Assembly: GCA_029168955.1 (NCBI GenBank) | Contig: JAPDOI010000717.1 | Coordinates: 1-64,000 of the forward strand | DNA: 64,000 nucleotides | Direction: 5' to 3' | Origin: Aplectana chamaeleonis | Taxonomy: Eukaryota > Nematoda > Chromadorea > Rhabditida > Cosmocercidae | Shown here: positions 40,180 to 52,700 of the stretch, piece after piece | How positions within the stretch are numbered: position 1 is the first letter of the stretch | Layout: each line of letters opens with the position of its first letter | Made by a program: the position numbers and the translations under genes | The notes under the pieces: model-generated | What the model saw: the letters and a program-made list of their open reading frames with translations, nothing else | Told to the model about the DNA's origin: nothing | Databases searched by the model: none

Positions 40180-40369
40180 CTGTCGTTTTCGGAATTCCGG
40201 TTCGCATTTGCGTGCAACTGCTGTTGCATCACTCAATGAATGACAATCGTGCCGGGACCACTTGGTCCCGGCACGATTCACCTTTCTCCCAGCACGATTA
40301 TGACGTGTCGCGTGATGCAATAGCCGTAGTCCGTAATCGCGGACCGGAATTTGGCTCCGAGAACGAAAA
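40180..40369. mobile_element. TA-flanked MITE, GGACCGGAATTTGG family, copy 2
   Basis: The ends CTGTCGTTTTCGGAATTCCG and CCGGAATTTGGCTCCGAGAACGAAAA form inverted repeats flanked by TA (40178-40179, 40370-40371). The centre holds a perfect palindrome at about 40248-40277, GTGCCGGGACCA/TGGTCCCGGCAC. The sequence is closely related to 54383-54577. Confidence 0.75.
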
Positions 40370-40667
40370 TAGGTCGCTGCAAGCAGAGAATACGCAGAGA
40401 AAATAATACATTCAACGCGGAATGTTTCGTCGTGTTGGTGTTTTCCAACAGATCCGGATATTCTATTTCGAATAGTATACGAATATCGGGAATGACCGAA
40501 TGATCGAAATCGAATAATATAGTGTTCAAATATCCTCCTTTTCAAAAATGCGATTAAAAGTTGAATTATTTAATCGAACCCGAATATTCGGTTCTCGCTG
40601 TAATCGGGCCGGCAACCATGTCCAGAGGAAAATGCCGAAAAACGAGAAACACATGTTAAGGAGATAC

Positions 40668-40749
40668 CTGGTCGGGACGATTATTCCTCCTTGTTCTAGA
40701 GTCATGTGCTTCATCGTCTTCCAGCAGAGACTCTTCCTCCGACGATGAA
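40668..40749 (-). CDS. TMEM104-like exon J (last secure exon)
   Basis: Acceptor GAGGTTTAG|TTCATC, donor GACCAG|GTATCT, 82 nt, phases 2 to 0. Encodes an acidic then basic loop, SSSEEESLLEDDEAHDSRTR, not conserved with vertebrates but in frame with exon I. Support comes from splice sites and phase rather than homology. Confidence 0.7.
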
Positions 40750-43700
40750 CTAAACCTCACCATAGGTAATGTTTTTTATTTCAGTCCAATACACCTCAAA
40801 CTAGAAGGAAAAACGTACCGCAGATCTGAAGGCATTATCATATCCCGCATAACCCGAACGTTATTGATAAGAGTGATTCCAACAATGGGATAATTTGTCG
40901 TAAGAGTGAACACAGGGAATAGTGCGAGAAAGTGGTCACATATAAAGTAGAACACCGAAGTTAAGTCGTCGTGCAGAAAGTTTAAGGTGTATACATCCTG
41001 AATGAATTTTTAACTATTCAAAAATGCACAAAATAGAAGAAATAAACTGAAAGCCATTTTTACCTGCACATGGGCAAACGCAAAAGAACCGGTGAGAGAG
41101 AGAGTGAAGTAGAACGTCAAGACGAGTAGATATACACAGGAAAGTCTCGAAAAAATACCAGATTTTGAACTGAAAATAAACCAATGAAGTAGAGCGTGGA
41201 CTGTAAATACTACTACAAACATACAAACTGTCTCCAAAAGAAATGCAATCAATACGAAGTATCGTAAGAGTTTGCTCCTTTAAGTGAACTGGATTTCAAA
41301 GGACTTGAATATGAGAGAAAAAGAAATGGAACCTTTCATGAGACGTTTTCAGCCAAGATTGGTATAACGTCAATTTTTGGTAGTCTAAATGACTGTAATA
41401 TGTAGGCTAATGGCCGACTCTCAAATCATACATTCTGCTTCCAAATCTGATCATATTTTATTTTTATTTTTTATAAACGCATTTTTTTTTTGCTGAAATG
41501 TTCGTTCATATTAAATTTACACTCAAAACACACTTGAGGTGGGTAGGGGGTATGCATTGGATCCGAATCAAAAAAAATTCGGATACTCGGATTTCGGATA
41601 ACTCAAAAATCAAAGGTCGCGAATATCCGACTCAAACGGATAGATTCAAAATAGCAACATCGGATAATCCGAGTCATTCGTATAGGGAGGTGAGACGGAT
41701 AGTCGGATCTCGGATGAATCCCAAAATCACGTTTTTTTCGGTGATTCGGAATTCAGATCACTCGGATTTCGACCTTTTTTCGGTGAGTCGGAATCCGAAT
41801 ATCCGAATCGGATATCCGGTCGGATAAAAGATGGTATAACTCTAAAAATCTTCCGAAAATCGATAGTCTGGCGGAAATCCTCGAAAAAAATTCTACCTTA
41901 CTACGATAAAAGAATTCATCGATAATCATCTTTATCTCGGAATATTTGCAAACCAAACAGATACAATCACTTTTCACAATCTCTTCAAAGTGAGTGTACC
42001 CGTGAGTTCCTATCTAATCAACCTAAAACAGGATTGCCCTTTCGATCAATACACATGGTTTTTAGAAGCCAATCATACCCTCAATTCGCCACAAGGGGTA
42101 TGGTATACTTTTGCAACACACGGTCGCGTCGCTCTGCACAGCGACAGCCACCGCCTGTAGCGGAGCTCCCACCCTTTAGGCCTAGGTCATACTTCGCGTG
42201 ACGAGCGACGCGACATAATGCTTGTCATCTAAATCGAACGAAAATCGATATTGCTAATTTGTACTGTCGCGCGTCGCGGAACGTATGCTCTAGGTCCTAA
42301 ACCTGTCGCTGTCGCAGTGTGCTGCAAGCTTCGGCCCGCGACAGCGACAAGCTTCGGCCCATTTGTAGTATGTCAGCCCTCCGCGTCGCGTCGCTGTGAC
42401 AGACGCGCGATAACTGTGCCTACGACGACCAATACCGTTGTTACGATGCAGGTCCCGCAGCGATTTGCGCTAGATTGCATGCTTGTCGGTCATGACAGCG
42501 GCAAAGTATACCATACCCCTAAGAGCCTTTCTGAGTGGCGTCGCAGCAAAACTCGCTCTCCCGGAGACGGTGTGAGTGATGGGGGGGGGGGTGCTACGCA
42601 GCGCAAACTGTGCCGCGCTACGGGGGCGACCGCCGCGCTTTCAGAGTGCGCGAGCTAGCAGCGACGGCAACGACGTCGCGCGATGAAAAGGATTTCGACC
42701 ATTTTTGTCGCTGTCGCTGCCGCCCCGCCGTTGTTTCTTTCTATTTATTGATGTTCCTTTGTTAGTACCTGTCCATTGACTATCTATAGAATATTTATTT
42801 CTCCTATTTCACTGTTTTTTTCGATCGAACAAACGGCGGCGAAGAGGTAAGAGACGCAGAGAAAGAAATTTGCTTCGGCGACAAGTCATGGTCACGCCCA
42901 ATTTCTCTCGCTCTGGAGAGCGATGCTAAGAATTTTGCAGCGACGCCACTCGGAAAGGCCTATACTCGCACAGACAACCCAAACGAAGAGGATTAATGCC
43001 AATTATGCGCAAAATCTGCGCTGATGATGCGCAACAAAAAGCGGCGTAAATTTCACAATTGGATGCCTGCAGTGTAACTACGCACCTGTATGGCTGCTGT
43101 AGAATGGAATGTCGAGTCGTGACATCAGATACGCTTGCTTGAGTAACGAGACATGCCGAATCTACCAATATCCGACTCGTTATCCAATTCGAATCATGAC
43201 ATTTTTCGGATGTTCGGTATCCGAATCATTATCCGACTCATGACACATTTCGGTGATTCAGATTTCGGATCAAACGGATTTTGGCGTTTTTTCGGTGAAT
43301 CGGATTTTGGATCATTCGGATTTTAACGTTTTTTTCGGTGAATCGGATTTTGAATCATGAAAATTTCGGTTCATTCGGATGGATATCCGAAAATGAGTGA
43401 GTCGGGTCCAATGTGTAGTAGGGGGTGAGGGCCGCAATAATTTCCAAGCTGGAAGAGAGGGGGCGCGCCTCTCTAAAGTAGAGGCTCCTTGTATTAGGTT
43501 GACGCAAAAATAATTGCGGCTTTTCGAGAAAGCATTTGGAAGAGCATTTCTTCCTGTGTGTAGAGCTAGCTCCTTACCACTTACTGTGAAACTTGCTAAT
43601 GTTAATATTGCGAATTTAAATTTAGAATGGGATCGCAGTGCTGAATGTTCATTTCTGTTTATACTCACTCGACTCTTGTGGAAGCTGCAATATTGCCTTA

Positions 43701-46700
43701 CCCTAAACCGTGTCCCACCGGTGGGACACGCGAGCTCGAATGGCACGCCAGCACAATCCTTTTTCGTTTTTCAAGTTCTTAGTGAGGCTATCAATGAAGT
43801 AGATATTGTAGCAGAATTTCCGCTCAGGGAACTCTCTATCATGAGAAACAACTGCCTGATGTGGTAAAATCGATCTCCTGAAAACTATTGGTGTACCTAA
43901 TATACAGTGAACATTGTCAATTCGTTTCCTACTCCAGTCCTGTCCATTCAACATATGCTAGTTGTGTTCGAGATGTCTTGACTTTTGTTCGCATGTACAT
44001 ATATCCAAGCCATGATGACTTGCTTAGAAGATATGGTGTTAAGTTATCCTACCCCTGTCTCACGGTCCTGTTTTTCTTTCCTTATAGCTACCTTTGTCGT
44101 ATCAATTGGTTAGTGCCGAGCCATATAATTCCCGCTATCTTCCGTTAAAACTCCTGTTTGATTTTCTTCTGTCTTTGCTTGCTTTCTCTGGCGCTTCGAC
44201 TTACTCTATGAGCTGTTTCTTTTCTGCCGTTGCTTGTACTCATGTCCAGCTTGCCTGCCCCACGAAGGTTGTCGGTATAAAAATGATGTCTTTCGGGACT
44301 AAGGGCATCATAGCCGGCTGATGCAGGCATCGGTATATTTGCAAACTCGAGAGTCCCAGCTTTGTTAAGAGTAATCATAGCTCCTGAGGCATTTTCTGCT
44401 ACCGATTTTCCGCCCCCCCCCTTTAAAATACTGCACCAACCTTTTAATCGATAGAATGACAAATGAGCTATTCATAGATGGATCTATTACCGTAAGACCT
44501 CTATTACCTCATAGGTGTGATTAGTGAAGGGAGACTATGATGACACATGAAAGCGTAGACAGCAACGCCAAACAGAGGACCGAATCCATGAATGTTGCCG
44601 GCCGGTGGCGTCGTAGCGGCACCATTGGCTACCATTTGGGCCGAAGCCAGGGATATCATAAGGATAAACGCTGCAAAATTTTTTCTCTTAGAAAATGAAA
44701 ATTGAAAAAAAAACCATCAGATCATTCAACATGTATATGTGTCTATCTTAATCATCTGAGCTCCTGCATACTACACCTGTGGGGCGATCAATGATATCAC
44801 AGAATACAAAAAAGGACATAAAGAATATTTTTGTGGCAGACTTGACAACTATCGCTGGTGTGCTGAGCGCGTCTAGCGTGCGCTTGTCCGGACAGCTTCG
44901 ACACAAACGATCATGACCTACAGCAGAGGCAACTCGTCTTCTCCACAAACGAACACATGTTTCCTTCTTCTTCTTCTTCTGCAGCCACAGAGAGGGTCCT
45001 GTCATAGACTGAGGAACTGAGCCACAAGCGTCGGATTCGTCCACAGATCTACTGTTGTTAACGATGTCGGTCTCATCGGGCAGTTGAAAAGGTGCGCAGT
45101 AGTATGCCCTTTATTACCACAATCCGGGCACTCGTCAGGTCTGCTGCTATCGATCTTATGTAAATAAGACATAAGCATGGGGGAGTGCCCGCAGCGCAAC
45201 GAGGCAAGGGTGCACCTGGCACGCCTACCGAGTTCCATCTCGGTTTCGCTGACCTCAGGCGGCACGACTCCGAGAATGGAGTTTACGGCGGTCTTGCATA
45301 AGTGATCCCTGACGAATTGGGTATGCTCAGCACGTAAGAGACGGAGGCGTTCTTGTTGTGCGTTAGTCCATCTCTGTATATTGATTTTCGTGGGAGCATC
45401 AGCAAACGGCTTTCTTATACCTCTCTCTCTCACGGGGTCTAATACTCTTCGCGACGGATGATTTGGCTGCTTCAGAATGTTTATGTACAGCTGTTGTGCG
45501 TGGAGTTGGCAGTGGTCCTTAACTGGCAGGATGCGAGCTTCGGCATGTAGGTGCTCTATTGGAGAGCTTTTAGAACAGCCTGTTGCGATTAGCAATGCTC
45601 CATTTTGGATGCGCTGCAGCTTGGACCAGGATGTGTCCGACACGATATGCTGCCAGACTGGTGCAGCATACTCCAGGGCGGGCTGTACGATGGCCTTGTA
45701 CGTGGTCAGGATCGTTTCTTTACTGCATCCCCAGGACGTTCCGCCGAGAGCACGTAGGACGTTAAGTCTTGTTTTCACTGCAGCTTGCTTCTGCTCAGTG
45801 TTCTTATGAAACCTCAGCGAAGGGTCCAACACGAGTCCGAGCAGCTTAGGAATCGGGCGGCCGGCAGGCGAGTTTCGTCCCATTTCACCATGGGATGAGC
45901 ACCAGTGCTCCGCAGGAACAGTGGAAAAGACTGTGACGGATGATTTAGCGGCAGAGACCGTAAGCATCTTGCTATCGAGAAAACATTTCAACTCGATCAA
46001 GTAGTCATTGATCTTACTGGCAGCTACATTTATGTCGCGATCCCGGCATAGTATAGTAATATCATCCGCATATGCAACGACCTTGATGTCTTGGGATGGA
46101 ACGGGTAGATCTTCAATATACAGACTAAAAAGAGCAGGCGATAAAACTCCTCCTTGAGGTACGCCGGCGGCGATTGGGATGCTATTGGAGACGTGCCCTT
46201 GAAATAGCACATTTGCCCGACGTCCTTTGGTGAATGCGGTTATCCACCGCTTCTGCCAGGGCGGAATGGTAGACCTTAACAGGCTCTCCGACAAAATGCC
46301 CAAGTTTACAGTGTCAAAAGCCTTCGTTAGATCGAGGGCTACACCTACGGTTCGCTGAGGTTTCATGGCATTGAAGCCGTCCAAAACATAGCTCACAATT
46401 TCCAGTAGGGCCGTAGTGGTGGAATGTAGCTTACGGAAACCATGTTGATGCTTTTGTTTGCTATTGTGTTCGGAGAGCTCCTCCACAGCCAATTTTTCCG
46501 CAACTTTGGCAATAGGTGAGAGAAGACTGATTGGCCTGTAACCTTTTGCCGTGGATGGTGATTTACCCGGCTTAGGCAATGGGATGACGCGTGCTACTTT
46601 CCAATCTTGAGGTAATGTACAGGTCCGAAACGATGTATTAATGACGTCAGCGAGCAGGGTAGTAGTTCACTTGGCAGTCTCTTTAGAACTGCTGGGCTCA

Positions 46701-49700
46701 AGCCATCTGGCCCTACTGCCTTCGAGTTACTCATTTCCTTGATAACCTTCTCGACCTGAGCGGGCGTGACTGCATCATCTTCAGCCATAAGTGGCAATTT
46801 ACAGAGTTCCCGAACAGTTATTCTATTCTGCTTCTCTCTTTGTTTTAGTTATGAAAAATGCTTCCCAAGAGCATTTGCGGCCTCTTTCCCTGACTTAAAG
46901 ACTCCGCCGTCGAATTCAATCGTGGAATTGTTGGCGGAGGTGAACTTTCCGGAGATCCTTTTCAAAGCCTTCCACGTTGCTGCAGCATCACTCCTGAAGT
47001 TCATCTTCTCAGTGAACTTTTCCCAAGATTCTTTCTTGTGCCTATCAAGGTCCATCCTGATCTCATTATCCAGCTCGGCAACGTCTGGGTCAAGATGATC
47101 AGCAGCTCTCTTTGCGTCCCTTTGTCCTTATCTTCTGCAGTGTCTCCTGGTGACATTGGGAAAGAAGGTCTTGACACGACCTTCAGGGATCGCAGCTTTC
47201 ATCGCCTTCCGGATGGCATCAGAGAAGTGGCGCTCCTTCTGGTGTACATTGCCATTCCACGGATATTCGGCCGCTTGGCGGAGTGCAACCTCCCTGAACA
47301 GGCTCCAGTCTGCAAGGCCTAAATTGAGATAAGAACGATGACGAACACCTGTATAGGGAGCAAGAGAGTTAGAGAGATCGATATTGACAAAGACCGGAAT
47401 GTGATCACTGGAAAGAGTTGTGGATGTAGACCAAGAGCAGGCATTAGAGAGATTAGAAGAGACAAGGGAGATGTCTGGGCTGGAAGATCGGCCGTAGGCA
47501 GGGAGACGAGTGGGCTGGTCATCGTTAAGGATAACCAGATCGCACTCCTCCGCCCATTCTTCGACGTCATTTCCTCTAGCATCAGAGTCAAGCGATGAGC
47601 AGAACGTGTGAGCATTGAAGTCACCCGCAAAGACAATTGAGGGAGATAGAGAGCAGTCATACAGCTGCTTGAGTAGAGGGATAGGGTTGTAGGTTGGTGG
47701 ACAGGATGTAGGAGGAGGAATGTATATATTGAAAAGAGAAAGTGGAGTTTTTAGAGGTAGATGGATGGGGATGTACTGAGAGTGCCATCCACTGGAGTGT
47801 TTGGAATGATGTGAGAGGGAAGAGACGACAGAACAAAAGTAGAGACTCCGCCTCCCTGAGATGACCTAGGAGTATGATAAGCAGTATAGCCCGGGATGTT
47901 TGGATGTCGAGAGGTAGCAGAGGGAGAGAGTTTGGTTTCCTGAACCATGATAACATCCGGGTGATGAGTACGGGCAAAGAGAGATAATTCAGAAAGCTTG
48001 GCGCGAAGGCCGTTGAGATTGATATGTACAATAGAGAGGGGGCGGTTGGTAGATGAGGAATTTGAGTTACTGGAGGCGGAGCACACAATACAACGAAAGG
48101 AAGAATCGTGGTGCCTCACAGAGCTGAGACCCGAACAAGAGAAGTGCACCCACCTTTGGCATCCAAAACATTGGACGCTGGTTCCATACCAATTGACATC
48201 TCTGTCGCATGTGGCACATGGGTACTTCTTCTTCTTCTTCTTCTTCTGCAGCCTCAAAGTGGTTTTTGTCATAGGTTGAGGAACTGGGCGGCCTTCACAG
48301 GATTCGTCCAAAGGTCCATTGTTGTTAAGGAGGTAGGTCTCTTCGGGCACATGAACAAGTGCGCCGTGTCGTGTCCGGGAGCACCACAGTCCGGGCATGC
48401 GTCTGGTCGGCTGCTGTCGATCTTGTTGACGTAAGACATGAGCAGAATAGAGTGACCACAGCGCAGCGATGCAAGAGCACATCTGGCTCGTCTGCCGAGT
48501 TGAGACTCGGACTCGCAAACCCGAGGCGGCACCGTTCCCAAGATAGGGTTCACAGCCGCCTTTGCTAGATATCCTCGAACAAATTGCGTGTGCTCCTCAC
48601 GCAGAAGACGAAGCCTTTCCATGTTGGAGTCGGCCCATCTCTGTACATCAACTTTACGAGGAGCATCGGCGAACGGCGTCCTAATCGACCTCTCTCTTAT
48701 GGGCTTCATGATTCTCTTTGACGGATGATTCGGCTGCCTCAGAACATTAATATACATCTGCTGTGCCTGGAGTTCACAATGCTCCTTGACCGGCAATATG
48801 CAGGCCTCCGCGTGAAGATGCTCCACCGGGGAGCTCCTTGCACAACCGGTAGCAATTCTAAGCGCAGCATTCTGTACACGCTGCAGCTTATTCCAGGAGC
48901 TGTCAGACACCAGGTGCTGCCACACTGGTGCCGCATATTCCAGAGCCGGCTGGAAGTATTGCTCTGTAGGTTCTCAATATAGTCTCTCGGCTGCTTCCCC
49001 ATGATGTTCCTCCGAGAGCTCTCAAGATATTAAGTCTAGCCTTGACGACTGTTTGTTTCTGTTCCGCGTTTTTGTGGAACTTCAGTGATGGATCAAGAAT
49101 AAGGCCAAGCAGCTTGGGAATTTTGCTGCTGGCAACAGGTCACCATCCCATTTGACATCTGAATGGGCACTGTGTTCCTTGGTGTTCGTTGTGAACACTG
49201 AAACAGAGGATTTTGCGGCAGAGACTGTGAGCATCATTTTATCGAGGAAGAGCTTCAACTCGACGAGATAGGCGCTGATCTTGTTAGCGGCTATCTGCAG
49301 GTCACGATCCTGGCACATGATGGTGATGTCGTCGGCATACATAACAATCCTTACATCATTGGGAGGCTCGGGAATGTCCTCAAGATACAGGCTGAATAGG
49401 GCAGGGGACAACACTCCGCCTTGCGGAACACCGGCTGCTATTGGAATGCTATCGGATACATGATTCTGGAACAGAACCTTAGCACGGCGGCCTTTAGTGA
49501 ACGCTGCAATCCATCGCTTCTGCCATGATGGTAGCGACGACTTGAGCAGTTTCTCGGACAGCAGTCCCAAGTTAACAGAGTCAAACGCTTTGCTCAGGTC
49601 GAGGGCGACGGCCACCGTTCTCAGGGGCTTTCTCATGTTGAACCCATCGACCGCAAAGCTCACGATCTCTAATAGAGCTGTAGTAGTGGAGTGAAGTTTC

Positions 49701-52700
49701 CTGAACCCATGCTGATGCTGCTGTCGCTCATTTTGATCAGCCAGGTCCGTCACGATCAACTTTTCAGCTAATTTAGCGACGGGCGATAACAGGCTTATTG
49801 GTCGAAAGCCCTTTGCCGTGCTTTGGGACTTGCCTGGCTTTGGCAACGGTATCATATTGGCTGTCTTCCAAGCTTGGGGTAGAGTGCAGGTCCGGAAAGA
49901 AGTGTTAATGATATCTGCAAGCATCGGTAGAAGTTCCGTGGGAAGCTTCTTCAGGATGGCTGGGGAGATACCGTCAGGTCCGATAGCCTTCGAATTCCGC
50001 ATTTCCTTGATAGCCTTCTCTACTTGCGTGAGAGTAAAGGCCTCAGAAGCGTTCATGAGCGGCAACCGGCTCAGTTCTCTAACCGTGACTCTGTTCTGCA
50101 CGCCTCGCTTGGCACGTGTGATGAAGAAGTTCTTGCCGAGCGCATAAGCAGCCGCTTTCCCTGATTTGAAGACGTTCTCCTCGAACTCAATAGCGGAGCT
50201 CATCGAGGGAGCGGACTTGCCGGAAATTTTCCTCAACACTTTCCACGTCGTAGTTCCGTCAGCCTTGAAATTCAGCTTTTCAGTGAACTTCTCCCAGCAT
50301 TCCTTCTTGTTCTTATCCAGATCCTGCTTGATCTCGTTATCCAGCACAGCTATGTCCGGGTCTAGATGGTCTGCGGCTCTCTTCTCATCTCTGGTTCTTA
50401 TCTTCTGCAGTATTTCCCTGCTGACATTTGGAAAAAGGGTCTTGACACGACCCTCAGGAATTGCTGCTTTCATGGCCTTGCGGATGGCACTTGTTAGATG
50501 GCCCTCTTTCTGATGAACATCACCATTCCATGGGTAGTCGACCGCATGGCGAAGTGCAACATCTCTGAACAGGGTCCAGTCTGCTAGGCCTAAATTAAGA
50601 TAAGTACGATGACGAAAACCAGAGTAAGGGGCAAGAGAGTCAGAGAGATCAATATAGACAAAGACGGGAATGTGATCACTGGAGAGAGTTGTGGATGTGG
50701 ACCACGTGCAAGCATTAGAGAGATTGGATGACACAAGAGAGATGTCTGGGCTAGAAGGTCGGCCGTTGGCAGGGAGACGAGTGGGCTGGTCATCATTGAG
50801 GATAACCAGGTCACACTCCTCAGCCCATTCTTCGACATCTTCCCCTCTGGCGTCAGAATCAAGAGCGGAACAGAACGTGTGAGCATTGAAGTCACCCGCA
50901 AAGACAGCTGAAGGGGAGAGTGAGCAGTCGTACAACTGCTTAAGGAGGGAATAGGATTATAAGAGGGGGACAAGATGATATAGGAGGAATATATATGTTA
51001 AATAGAGATAAAGGGGTTTTGAGGGGAGGTGGACAGGAATGTACTGAGAGTACCGTCCTTAGGAGTATTAGGGATAATATGAGAAGGTAAGGCAGATTGA
51101 ACGAAAGTAGACACTCCGCCCCCAAGAGCTGTCCTTGGCATGTGATAGGCGGTGTAGCCCGGAATGTTAGGTTGGGGATAAGTGGTAGATGGAGAGAGCT
51201 TGGTTTCTTGAACCATGATAACATCCGGGTGATGAGAACGTGCGAATAGAGAGAGTTCAGATAACTTGTTGCGAAGGCCGTTGAGATTAATGTGAACAAT
51301 GGAGAGGGCGGTTGGTAATTGAGGAATCAGAGTTGTTGGGGGCAGAGCATAGAACACAACGAAAGGATGAGTCATGATGCCTCACAGAACTGAGGCCCGA
51401 ACAGGAGAAGTGCACCCACCTTTGGCATCCGAAGCACTGGACACTTGTTTTATGCCAGGTAACATCCTCGCCGCAGGTGGCACATGGATACTTCCGAGCT
51501 GGACCTGGATTCCTCTCGACGCCGGCCCTTTGTAATAAAATCCTCAGGAGAGCTGCGGCCGACCAGCACCTCTCCCATGACAAAAACCCTCTTCTCGGAG
51601 GGGTTGACGTCGGTTTGCACGGAGGCGATCTTCTTTCCTCCACACTGCCACGGCACGAACGTACGACATCTCGGCAGCTACTTCTTCTTCGCGGGTCCTG
51701 GGTTCCTCTCGACGCCGGCTCTTTGCAGTAAGATCTTCAGGAGAGCTGCGGCCAGCCAGCACCTCTCCCATGACAAAAACCCTCTCCGCGGAGGGATTGA
51801 CGTCGGTTTGCACGGAGGTGGTCTTCTTTCCTCCACACTGCCACGGCACGAACGTACGACATCTCGGCAGCCACATGTTTCCAGATGATGTCAGTGAGAT
51901 AATAAGGTGAGATTTCAAATATTCTGAGACGGATCCAAATGCTCCAAAAAGTTTTACGCCAATCCCCAGGACTCTTTTTGTGCATTCGTTGAAATCTTTT
52001 TACCCTGGGAAATCGAGTTTTTCATGGAACCCTTTCGTCTTTTAAATTTTATTTTAATTGTATGAAACTATTTGAAAACATGAGAAAACAGTATCGATAT
52101 TCGACCTAAACAGACGAAACAAATCTAGAGAATGGATTTGCGACAGTTCGAAGTAACAAAAGTATAGTCCCCTCTCCGCGGAGGGATCGACGTCGGTTTG
52201 CACGGAGGTGGTCTTCTTTCCTCCACACTGCCACGGCACGAACGTACGACATACAGCAGACCTGACGAGTGTCCGGATTGTGGTAATAAAGGGCATACTA
52301 CTGTGCACCCTTTAAACTGCCCGATGAAACCGACGTCGTTAAAAACAGTAGATCTGTGGACGAATCCGACGCTTGTGGCTCAGTTCCTCAATCTATGACA
52401 GGACCCTCTCTGTGGCTGCAGAAAAAGAAGAAGATAGCCCCCTCTAAGGCCGCGTTCACACTTTCATTGCGGCGCGACATTATACTGTGTGCGGGTGCTA
52501 CTCGATATTGCGGCAAGCGTCTACCAGTAGTTGAACCAATCTACAGCGTCAATCCGTATTCAACCTTATTCATCGCGTCGCTCTGCGATGGAATTATCAA
52601 AACAGCCTAAAGGCCGAATTAGAGTTGATCGCACAGCCGTGCGAGGGCGAACAATTGTGGGATATTGAATATGCGAAGATGCGTATCGGTACTATTTCAC

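Larger units (their letters stand above)
44965..51871 (-). mobile_element. Outer copy of a 3.45-kb 2A/PHD non-LTR retrotransposon, split by a second copy
   Basis: CACATGTTTCC is present on both sides (44954-44964 and 51872-51882), an 11-bp target duplication. Reading the minus strand, the 5' end GCTGCCGAGATGTCG is at 51871. The copy runs to about 51679, is interrupted by the inner element, resumes at 48233 with YPCATC and ends in CTGCAG(AAG)n at 44965. Removing the insert and its duplication leaves about 3451 bp, equal to the inner copy. Domains: 2A-like motif, PHD-like finger, endonuclease, RT, CCHC. The protein suggests the I/Jockey group, nearest to Ingi/Vingi-type elements by overall design (inference). 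Confidence 0.93.

Noticed and set aside
42251..42658. 135-codon plus frame
   Set aside because: It lies across a GC-rich non-autonomous element and its palindromic ends; no protein-like features.
44145..44462. 105-codon minus frame in the TMEM104-like intron
   Set aside because: Flanking exons G and H join in phase with family homology without it, and the frame has no recognised domain.
48223..48250. Tandem (head-to-tail) retrotransposon array joined by an AAG microsatellite
   Set aside because: The two 5' segments, the flanking 11-bp duplications and the equal lengths show one copy nested in another instead.
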